Made by a program: the position numbers and the translations under genes. Source: Prevotellaceae bacterium (lineage in GTDB: Bacteria; Bacteroidota; Bacteroidia; Bacteroidales; UBA932). From it: a stretch of 6,137 bases of DNA. How positions within the stretch are numbered: position 1 is the first letter of the stretch; every line of letters starts with the position of its first letter. The stretch is taken from the NCBI GenBank assembly GCA_031259655.1, contig JAIRLF010000265.1:1-6137 (forward strand), written 5' to 3'. Under the pieces are notes generated by a model. It was given only the letters and a program-made list of their open reading frames with translations, made no database searches and was not told the origin of the DNA. Of this stretch, positions 1 through 6,128 are shown one piece after another.

Positions 1-17
1 CATAAAATTTACGCAAC

Positions 18-437
18 ATGAAACGGACAGTCGCAGTTTTCTTATTAGTAATCATGGCGTTTGCATCCATTCAGACGACATGGGACTGGCATTATTGCGG
101 AGGTATTTTGCGTTCGGTAACACTTGCCGACAGAAATTCTGCCTGTTGTTGCGGGAATGAAAACGAAGTCGAACGAAATAATTCACCGGATTTACCACAG
201 GTAAACAAACTCTGTTGTTCCGACTATCTTATTGACATTGCAACAGATAACTTTGAATTACCGCACTCTGTCATCGGAACGGTTCAGTGCGTATTGAAAT
301 CGTTTTTATTGTCCGATAACACATTGAAATTATTTGAACCGGCATATTTTCCGGTTCTACAACATGTTTTTCCCCCCGGGAAGCCTGCGAAATATAACGC
401 AGACCTGCTTACCCTGATTTGCATTTTCAGAATTTGA
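18..437 (+). CDS. Small secreted HYC_CC_PP family protein beside a metal efflux pump
   Basis: The protein has 139 residues. An N-terminal hydrophobic stretch (about residues 4-20) after a short basic start (MKR) suggests a signal peptide or membrane anchor, so the rest should be periplasmic or envelope-associated. Visible motifs are H25-Y26-C27-G-G, a cysteine triplet C43-C45, the pair C66-C67 in LCCSDY, and the near C-terminal pair P119-P120 in VFPPGKPAKY. This order matches the small Bacteroidota proteins called HYC_CC_PP, which recur beside CusA/CzcA-type RND genes; their biochemical role is not established. Histidine and clustered cysteines in an exported protein next to a copper-type pump suggest metal binding, which is inference. 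The start at 18 is preferred because it puts the signal-like segment at the extreme N-terminus. Only 17 bases precede it, so the promoter lies outside the window. The pump gene begins 107 bases downstream on the same strand, and co-transcription is plausible. Confidence 0.8.
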   Translation: MKRTVAVFLLVIMAFASIQTTWDWHYCGGILRSVTLADRNSACCCGNENEVERNNSPDLPQVNKLCCSDYLIDIATDNFELPHSVIGTVQCVLKSFLLSDNTLKLFEPAYFPVLQHVFPPGKPAKYNADLLTLICIFRI

Positions 438-446
438 ACCTTAACC

Positions 447-464
447 GGCAGTCTTCCGGCTGCC
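447..464 (+). other. Small GC-rich hairpin after the HYC gene, weak terminator candidate
   Basis: GGCAG (447-451) and CTGCC (460-464) can pair around an 8-base loop, ten bases after the stop codon. The stem is only 5 bp and no uninterrupted T-run follows, so efficient intrinsic termination is doubtful. It could be an attenuating or mRNA-stabilising hairpin between the HYC gene and the pump gene, or chance. Confidence 0.2.
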
Positions 465-474
465 CGACGTTTGT

Positions 475-497
475 TTGCACAAGTCAATCGCGTGCAA
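475..497 (+). promoter_or_regulatory. Inverted repeat TTGCAC-N11-GTGCAA upstream of the pump gene
   Basis: A perfect 6-bp dyad with 11 bases between the arms lies about 48 bases before the pump start. Its place in a 107-base gap ahead of a metal efflux gene fits an operator or a small hairpin. No regulator gene is in the window. The AT-rich stretch after it (about 500-544) holds no TAnnTTTG match, so I cannot place a promoter here. Function is inference. Confidence 0.25.
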
Positions 498-544
498 CAA
501 AAACTTGTAAATTATATAAATAAAAGGTATAAAATTCAATAAAC

Positions 545-3500
545 ATGCTTAATAAAGTTATAAAATATTTTCTTGATAACAGACTGACAGTTATCTTACT
601 CATCATTCTACTTGCAGCATGGGGAGTGTCGGTGTCGCCGTTTGACTGGCATGGCGGGATATTGCCCCGCGACCCCGTGTCGGTCGACGCCATTCCGGAT
701 ATTGGCGAGAATCAGCAGATTGTCGCCACAGAATGGATGGGACGTTCGCCGAAAGATATTCAAAACCAGATTACCTATCCGTTGACAACCTCCCTGCTGG
801 GTATCGCGGGAGTGAAAACCATTCGCAGTACCTCGATGTTCGGAATGTCGTTTATATACATCATATTCGACGATGACATTGAGTTTTACTGGAGTCGGTC
901 GCGTATTCTGGAGAAACTAAATTCGCTGCCTGCCGGAACTTTGCCCGACAATGTGCAGCCCGCTTTAGGTCCCGATGCGACGGCGCTCGGTCAGATATAT
1001 TGGTACACGCTCGAAGGGCGAAATCCCGAAACCGGAGAACCGACCGGCGGCTGGAGCCCCGACGAATTGCGGACATTGCAGGATTTTTACGTCAAATATT
1101 CGCTGTCGACGGCTGAAGGAGTTGCCGAAGTAGCCTCGGTCGGCGGATTCGTCAAAGAATATCAGGTTGAGATAAATCCCGACGCGATGCGCGCATACAA
1201 CGTCTCAATCATGGACATAATGAACGCCGTACAGAAAAGCAATCTCGACATCGGGGCTGAAACCATTGAAATGAATAAGGCAGAGTATCTTGTTCGCGGA
1301 TTGGGGTACATAAAAAATGTAGCCGACCTGGAAGAATCCGCAGTAACTGTACGCAACGGTTTGCCTGTGAGAATAAAAGACGTAGCATACGTCAACATCG
1401 GTCCGGCAACGCGTCGCGGAGGTTTGGACAAGGAAGGCGTCGAAGCCGTCGGCGGCGTTGTCGTAGCGCGTTACGGCTCGAACCCGATGCAGGTAATCAA
1501 TAATGTGAAACGTAAAATAGCGGAATGCGAAGCTGCCATGCCTCAAAAAGTCCTTGCCGACGGGACAGTCTCAAAAGTGAGCATCGTCCCGTTCTACGAC
1601 CGCACAAGACTGATTCGGGAAACCATCGGCACTCTCGAAACCGCCCTGACGCACGAAATACTGATATGCATCATCGTAATTATTGTACTGGTATTCAATC
1701 TTAGGGCTTCGGTTATTATATCGAGCATTTTGCCCGTCGCCGTGCTTTGTACCTTTATCATCATGAAGTACACCGGCATAGACGCCAATATTGTTGCCCT
1801 GTCGGGAATCGCCATAGCGATAGGCATTATGGTTGATGTAGGAGTTGTGATTGTGGAAAACATTATCCGCAATATGGGTTCGGCTGACCGTGAAATAACG
1901 GTTAAACTTGTGTATAAAAGCGTTAAGGAAGTTGCCGGCGCGCTGACAACGGGCATGCTGACGACGATAATCAGTTTTCTGCCGGTGTTTACGATGCAGG
2001 CGCAGGAAGGAAAACTCTTTGGACCATTAGCGTATACAAAAACTTTTGCACTTGTATCGGCATTTGTCACCGGTTTTGTGATACTGCCGACTGTTGCGTA
2101 TTATATCCTGAAATTCAGATTAAAACTTCCGTTCAAACGTCCTCAAAATAAAACGCCTTCAAAAGGATTGAGAGCGTTTGTTGCGAGATGGGGGATAACA
2201 GCGGTTGTACTGGTAATTGTCTTATACGTATTGACTTCGGAATGGTTACCCGCAGGTACGCAGGCAGGATTCGCGCTCAATTTCGTTTTTGTGATTGTCG
2301 TAACAGGGTTTATTCTCGCAATATTGTGGATGCTGGTTCTTTTATACGAACGCATTCTCCGCTGGTGTCTTGCCAACCGTTGGAAGTTCATGTTAATTCC
2401 TTTACTTACAATATTTGCAGGCGTCGAGATATGGCGGGATATGGGCAAGGAATTTATGCCGAGTCTCAACGAAGGTTCGTTTTTGCTGATGCCTGCGAGT
2501 ATGCCGCACACGGGCGTCGAGCAGAATCTGCAGTTGATAGGCACACTTGACAAACGTGTCTCGGCGATTCCCGAAATAGAATCGACCGTAGGAAAATGGG
2601 GACGCGTCAATTCGGCGCTTGACCCTGCTCCGGTGCAAATGTTCGAAAATACAATAAACTATCGTTCCGAATATCTGTTAGACGAAAATGGTCATCGTAG
2701 ACGTTTCAAAGTAAACGACAAAGGCGAATTTCTACTGAAGACAAAAGATAATGACGGGATACGTGTAACGACCGACGGACAAGTGATTTCGTCCGACAGT
2801 CTGATTCCCGACCGGCGAGGTAAATATTTCCGACAATGGCGTTCGCACATCAGGCACGCCGACGATATTTGGCAGGAAATAGTGAACGTTACACATCTTC
2901 CCGGACTTACTTCCGCCCCCAAATTGCAGCCGATTGAAGCCCGTTTAGTCATGCTTTCGACAGGAATGCGAGCGCCTATGGGGATAAAAGTCTATGGTCC
3001 CGACTTGGAGAGCATCGAAAACGCCGGTAAAGCCATTGAATCAGCATTGAAAGATGTGCCTTCGATTTTACCTTCGACCGTGTTTTACGACCGTGCGGTT
3101 GGCGCTCCATATCTCGAAATCAAACTGAATCGGCGTAACATGTCGCGTTACGGGATTACGGTAGCGGATTTACAGGAAATCATAAGCGTCGCCGTGGGCG
3201 GTATGCCGCTCACTAACACAGTCGAAGACCGTGAACGGTTTTCCGTCCGATTACGTTATCCGCGTGAATTGCGCGACAGCCCCGAAGCCCTCTCCCAACT
3301 GATAATTCCCACAGCAACAGGAGCGCAAATCCCTCTTGGAGAAGTCGCAGATATCGAATATACCAGAGGCGCACAGATGATTCAGAGCGAAAACACTTTT
3401 CTCGTCGGATATGTAATATTCGACAAGGTGGAGACGAAAGCGGAGAGCGATGTTGTGCAGGAAGCGGAATTGATATTGAAAGAGAAAATACGTTCGGGAA

Positions 3501-4156
3501 TGCTTCAACTGCCTGCGGGAGTATCGTACAAATTTGCAGGAAATTACGAACAGCAGCAACGGGCTTCGAATCGTTTATTGATAGTCGTTCCGTTGAGTTT
3601 ACTGTCGATCCTGTTGATTCTCTATTTCAAATTTCGTTCGGTGATTGCTTCGCTGATTCATTTTTCGGGAGTTTTCGTCGCGTTTGCGGGCGGCTTTATT
3701 CTGCTGTGGCTTTATGCTCAGCCCTGGTTTTTGAACTTTTCGGTCGGAGGAGAAAATCTGCGCGATATGTTCCAAATACATACGGTAAATCTGAGTATTG
3801 CCGTCTGGGTTGGATTTATTGCGCTTTTCGGGATTGCCACCGACGATGGCGTATTAATGGGAACATACATACACGACACATTCGTCAAAAGAAATCCGTC
3901 CACGAAGAAAGATATACGCGAAGCGGTCGTTTATGCGGGATTAAAACGAGTACGTCCTGCCGCCATGACAACCGCAACTACGCTTATAGCGCTCCTGCCC
4001 GTACTTACATCTACGGGTAAAGGCTCTGATATTATGATTCCTATGGCGATTCCGACATTTGGAGGCATGCTGATTCAAAGCATGACAATGTTTGTTGTAC
4101 CAGTGTTGCAATGCTGGTGGAGAGAAAGTATAATCAAACGAAAAAAACACGAATAA
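545..4156 (+). CDS. cusA: CusA-type heavy-metal RND efflux permease, probably Cu(I)/Ag(I)
   Basis: This is the inner-membrane proton-driven pump of a tripartite metal exporter. It is complete at 1203 residues. Near the N-terminus is a membrane segment (13-30), then VDAIPD (47-52), the porter region with ITYPLTTSLLG, and LGPDATALGQ. TM4 carries GIAIAIGIMVD with D431 and VEN438-440. Compared from memory with E. coli CusA, all three substrate methionines are kept: M649 in FLLMP (CusA M573), M699 in PVQMFEN (M623) and M803 in VMLSTG (M672). This favours Cu(I)/Ag(I) over Zn/Co/Ni. It is about 156 residues longer than CusA, mostly from insertions between aligned residues 503-649 (about 59, including two extra hydrophobic segments near 549-567 and 577-600), 699-803 (about 55, charged, near 712-770) and 803-1100 (about 30). 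CusA relay residue E939 aligns with D1100, but K984 aligns with A1139. No Shine-Dalgarno is seen; the start is set by the N-terminal membrane segment. Adaptor and channel genes are not in the window. Confidence 0.95.
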   Translation: MLNKVIKYFLDNRLTVILLIILLAAWGVSVSPFDWHGGILPRDPVSVDAIPDIGENQQIVATEWMGRSPKDIQNQITYPLTTSLLGIAGVKTIRSTSMFGMSFIYIIFDDDIEFYWSRSRILEKLNSLPAGTLPDNVQPALGPDATALGQIYWYTLEGRNPETGEPTGGWSPDELRTLQDFYVKYSLSTAEGVAEVASVGGFVKEYQVEINPDAMRAYNVSIMDIMNAVQKSNLDIGAETIEMNKAEYLVRGLGYIKNVADLEESAVTVRNGLPVRIKDVAYVNIGPATRRGGLDKEGVEAVGGVVVARYGSNPMQVINNVKRKIAECEAAMPQKVLADGTVSKVSIVPFYDRTRLIRETIGTLETALTHEILICIIVIIVLVFNLRASVIISSILPVAVLCTFIIMKYTGIDANIVALSGIAIAIGIMVDVGVVIVENIIRNMGSADREITVKLVYKSVKEVAGALTTGMLTTIISFLPVFTMQAQEGKLFGPLAYTKTFALVSAFVTGFVILPTVAYYILKFRLKLPFKRPQNKTPSKGLRAFVARWGITAVVLVIVLYVLTSEWLPAGTQAGFALNFVFVIVVTGFILAILWMLVLLYERILRWCLANRWKFMLIPLLTIFAGVEIWRDMGKEFMPSLNEGSFLLMPASMPHTGVEQNLQLIGTLDKRVSAIPEIESTVGKWGRVNSALDPAPVQMFENTINYRSEYLLDENGHRRRFKVNDKGEFLLKTKDNDGIRVTTDGQVISSDSLIPDRRGKYFRQWRSHIRHADDIWQEIVNVTHLPGLTSAPKLQPIEARLVMLSTGMRAPMGIKVYGPDLESIENAGKAIESALKDVPSILPSTVFYDRAVGAPYLEIKLNRRNMSRYGITVADLQEIISVAVGGMPLTNTVEDRERFSVRLRYPRELRDSPEALSQLIIPTATGAQIPLGEVADIEYTRGAQMIQSENTFLVGYVIFDKVETKAESDVVQEAELILKEKIRSGMLQLPAGVSYKFAGNYEQQQRASNRLLIVVPLSLLSILLILYFKFRSVIASLIHFSGVFVAFAGGFILLWLYAQPWFLNFSVGGENLRDMFQIHTVNLSIAVWVGFIALFGIATDDGVLMGTYIHDTFVKRNPSTKKDIREAVVYAGLKRVRPAAMTTATTLIALLPVLTSTGKGSDIMIPMAIPTFGGMLIQSMTMFVVPVLQCWWRESIIKRKKHE

Positions 4157-4191
4157 TATGCTTATACATAGATATTTATCAAGAAAATATA

Positions 4192-4259
4192 ATGAAAATT
4201 GCATCAAATTTAAAAGCGACATATCGCTAATAACCAATAATATAGATGTTAATTTTCAT
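4192..4259 (+). repeat. Long AT-rich inverted repeat ahead of the tandem array
   Basis: ATGAAAATT (4192-4200) is perfectly complementary to AATTTTCAT (4251-4259). Inside these arms CATC (4202-4205) can pair with GATG (4245-4248) across a small internal bulge. The enclosed 39-base loop holds a second hairpin, AGCGA (4215-4219) with TCGCT (4224-4228) around CATA. The structure ends four bases before the first 54-bp unit. It could fold in the pump transcript's 3' end or mark the edge of an inserted element. No T-run follows, so it is not a standard terminator. Long low-GC arms can arise by chance. Confidence 0.35.
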
Positions 4260-4266
4260 GCTGAAA

Positions 4267-4304
4267 CTCGCCAAAACTATGAAAAAATATATAGTTTTGG
4301 CGAG
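4267..4304 (+). repeat. Perfect 14-bp palindrome in the first array unit
   Basis: CTCGCCAAAACTAT (4267-4280) and ATAGTTTTGGCGAG (4291-4304) are exact reverse complements around a 10-base A-rich loop. The stem is long enough to form a stable RNA hairpin or a DNA cruciform. Internal units carry an extra A in the right arm (GGCGAAG instead of GGCGAG), so they pair less cleanly. Each arm also contains a TAnnTTTG match, one per strand (TAGTTTTG at 4292-4299 and its complement at 4272-4279). Only AAAAATAT-type loop sequence and no T-run follows, so it is not a classical terminator. Confidence 0.85.
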
Positions 4305-4641
4305 ATTGAAAACGTTGAAACTCGCCATAACTCAATAAAAACACCGGCTTTTGGCGAAGTTCAGAAATATGAAACTCGCCATAACTCAATAAAAACACCG
4401 GCTTTCGGCGAAGTTCAGAAATATGAAACTCGCCAAAACTCAATAAAAATACCAATTTTTGGCGAAGTTGAAAAATATGAAACTCGCTATAACTCGATAA
4501 AAACACCGGCTTTCGGCGAAGTTGAGAAATATGAAACTCGCCATAACTCGATAAAAATACCGACTTTCAGCGAAGTTGAGAAATATAAAACTCGCCATAA
4601 CTTGACAAAAATATCCACTTTTGGTGAAATTAAAAATCCTG

Positions 4642-4684
4642 AAACTCGCCATAATTATATTTTTTATAACTTTGCGGCGAGTTT
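4642..4684 (+). repeat. Palindrome closing the array (last unit)
   Basis: AAACTCGCC (4642-4650) and GGCGAGTTT (4676-4684) are a perfect 9-bp inverted repeat. Nested inside is TTATA (4655-4659) with TATAA (4665-4669) around five T residues. Like the first unit, it has GGCGAG without the extra A of the internal units. It ends 13 bases before the preferred ATPase start, so a hairpin here would sit in or just ahead of the ATPase leader and could influence its transcription or translation. Confidence 0.75.
4667..4674 (+). promoter_or_regulatory. Candidate Bacteroidota -7 box (TAACTTTG) for the ATPase gene
   Basis: TAACTTTG matches the Bacteroidota -7 consensus TAnnTTTG exactly. It lies inside the last repeat unit, 23 bases before the ATG at 4698 and 35 before the ATG at 4710, which would give a short leader. 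I see no good TTG-type -33 element at the usual distance upstream. In such AT-rich DNA a chance match is possible. Confidence 0.35.
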
Positions 4685-4697
4685 TAATGTATTTGAT

Positions 4698-6128
4698 ATG
4701 AAATTAAAGATGAACATAATTGGGCGAGTAGAAGAACAAGAGGCTATTGCAAGATATATTGAATCGGACAATCCCGAATTTATGGTAATATACGGACGAC
4801 GAAGAGTCGGTAAAACATTTCTAATACGACAGTTTTTTAACGATAAATTTGCGTTCTATGTTACAGGATTGGCAAATGCCGAAATGAAAATGCAACTGGG
4901 AAATTTTAATACGTCTTTACGAAAATATGGCAATCAGCCTTATCCGTTATCCACTAAATGGCTTGACGCTTTTGAACAATTGATTCATTTACTGCAATAT
5001 TTGCCTAAAAAACAGAAAAAAGTGATTTTTATCGATGAAATGCCATGGTTGGATACGCCTCATTCGGGATTTGTCACGGCTTTAGAATATTTTTGGAATA
5101 GCTGGGCGTCGGCGAGAGCAGATATTTTCCTCATTGTCTGCGGGTCGTCTACTGCGTGGATGACAAATAAACTGATTAAAAACCATGGCGGACTGCACAA
5201 CAGAGTTACCCGGCGAATGTATCTTGAGCCTTTCACGTTAGGCGAATGTGAAGACTTTTATGAGGCTAAACATATAGTTATGAACCGTCATGAAATAACG
5301 GAAAGTTATATGATATTTGGCGGTATTCCTTATTATATGAACTTGATGGAAAAGAATTTCAGCTTGGCGCAAAATGTTGATATGCTTTGCTTTGCTAAAA
5401 AAGGTGCATTGAGGGAAGAATTTTCAAGCCTTTACACTTCTCTATTCAAACGCTCTGAAAATCACATAACAATAGTAGAAATTCTGGCTAAAAAAACAAA
5501 AGGAATGACAAGAGATGAAATTTGTAAAGCAAGCAAATTACAGGGTGGAAACTTGACAAAAACGCTCGAAGAACTGGAATTGTGCGGATTTATTCAGAGT
5601 TACAATACTTTCAATAAAAAAGTGAAAGACAAACTGTATCAACTTATCGATTTCTATACTTTGTTCTATTTGAATTATATACAAACAAACAAATATGGCA
5701 ATGAACGTTTCTGGACAACTTTTATGGGTAGCGCCAAACATCGTGCATGGAGCGGTTATGCTTTTGAGCAAGTGTGTCTGGCTCATGTTAAGCAGATTAA
5801 GCAAAAATTAGGAATAACCGGCGTACTTACTAATGTGGCTTCGTGGCGAAGTCGAAATTCGGAACAAGGAGCTCAAATAGATTTAATTATAGAACGTAAA
5901 GACGATGTTATCAATCTCTGTGAAATGAAGTATGCCAATACCGAATTTGTTATCGACAAAAAGTATGAATATAACTTGCGTAACAAACGGGAAGCATTTA
6001 TCAATGAAACAAAAACACGTAAAACAGTGCATCTTACAATGATTACTACTTATGGTGTGAAACGTAACGAATATTCCGGATTGATACAGTCGGAAGTGAA
6101 AATGAATGATTTATTTCGTAAAGAATAA
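4698..6128 (+). CDS. AAA+ ATPase with winged helix and PD-(D/E)XK-like DUF234-type C-terminal domain
   Basis: From the ATG at 4698 the protein has 476 residues. Domain order: AAA+ ATPase (about 5-235) with GR-x-EEQE near the start, Walker A GRRRVGKT (33-40), Walker B VIFIDEMPWLD (109-119; D113, E114) and a sensor-1-like strand IVCGSSTAW (146-154). A winged helix follows (about 254-303, TRDEICKASK then LEELELCGFI). The C-terminal region (about 308-440) has E357, D395 in AQIDLIIER, and E409-x-K411 in LCEMKYA, the pattern of a PD-(D/E)XK nuclease fold as described for DUF234. This is the ATPase_2/AAA_14 plus DUF234 family, common in Bacteroidota and archaea; its cellular role is unknown, so none is assigned. 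The start at 4698 (or 4710, MNIIGR) fits the family, which begins right before the GR-x-EE motif; the frame stays open back to 4158 through the repeats. Composition is clearly more AT-rich than cusA, suggesting a separate origin. Confidence 0.85.
   Translation: MKLKMNIIGRVEEQEAIARYIESDNPEFMVIYGRRRVGKTFLIRQFFNDKFAFYVTGLANAEMKMQLGNFNTSLRKYGNQPYPLSTKWLDAFEQLIHLLQYLPKKQKKVIFIDEMPWLDTPHSGFVTALEYFWNSWASARADIFLIVCGSSTAWMTNKLIKNHGGLHNRVTRRMYLEPFTLGECEDFYEAKHIVMNRHEITESYMIFGGIPYYMNLMEKNFSLAQNVDMLCFAKKGALREEFSSLYTSLFKRSENHITIVEILAKKTKGMTRDEICKASKLQGGNLTKTLEELELCGFIQSYNTFNKKVKDKLYQLIDFYTLFYLNYIQTNKYGNERFWTTFMGSAKHRAWSGYAFEQVCLAHVKQIKQKLGITGVLTNVASWRSRNSEQGAQIDLIIERKDDVINLCEMKYANTEFVIDKKYEYNLRNKREAFINETKTRKTVHLTMITTYGVKRNEYSGLIQSEVKMNDLFRKE

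Larger units (their letters stand above)
4263..4694 (+). repeat. Tandem array of eight 54-bp units with inverted arms
   Basis: Units begin at 4263, 4317, 4371, 4425, 4479, 4533, 4587 and 4641, exactly 54 bases apart. The most constant parts are the left arm GAAACTCGCC followed by ATAACT, and the right arm GGCGAAGTT about 27 bases later; the segment between is A-rich and more variable. Units 2 and 3 differ by a single base. Units 1, 7 and 8 are the most divergent, so the middle looks recently duplicated. The arms are complementary (CTCGCC with GGCGA-AG, one bulged A), so a unit can fold on itself. Alternatively the right arm of one unit can pair with the left arm of the next across about 11 bases (GGCGAAGTT with AACTCGCC). 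The period keeps the reading frame. I do not recognise it as a named repeat family. Confidence 0.95.
4158..4697 (+). other. Repeat-bearing gap between pump and ATPase, open in the ATPase frame (possible 180-residue extension)
   Basis: This stretch follows the pump stop by one base and contains no recognisable independent gene. It starts with about 105 AT-rich bases and then eight 54-bp repeat units. An ATG at 4158 is in frame with the downstream ATPase, and no stop interrupts it. Translated, it would give 35 residues of unremarkable sequence, then eight 18-residue repeats of the form ETRHNSIKTPAFGEVxKY, ending just before the ATPase. I favour a non-coding reading. ATPases of this type normally begin a few residues before the GR-x-EE motif. 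A 54-bp period is a multiple of three, so one open unit makes the whole array open, and two antisense frames are open as well. Translation coupled to the pump stop remains possible, and a gene caller may report 4158-6128 as one 656-residue protein. Confidence 0.55.

Noticed and set aside
447..464. Intrinsic terminator after the HYC gene
   Set aside because: The stem is only 5 bp and there is no T-run after it; kept only as a weak hairpin.
1594..2070. Long antisense open frames inside cusA (for example 1594-2070 and 2143-2610 on the minus strand)
   Set aside because: They lie fully inside a well-supported RND gene, and their translations show no recognisable domains, so they are coding shadows.
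4215..4228. Terminator after cusA (AGCGA/TCGCT hairpin)
   Set aside because: Short stem, four-base loop and no following T-tract. It is noted only as part of the nested inverted repeat.
4249..4652. Minus-strand repeat-peptide genes (4249-4506 and 4440-4652)
   Set aside because: Both are open only because the 54-bp period keeps any open frame open. They overlap each other in different frames, and their translations are the antisense of the repeat with no domain or start signal.
4263..4694. CRISPR array
   Set aside because: The whole 54-bp unit is similar from copy to copy, including the part that would be spacer. There are no unique spacers and no cas genes in the window.
4698..6128. Transposase or toxin-antitoxin assignment for the ATPase
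   Set aside because: Walker motifs, winged helix and the PD-(D/E)XK-like C-terminus fit the ATPase_2/DUF234 family. There is no DDE catalytic pattern, no small partner gene and no terminal inverted repeats of an insertion sequence.
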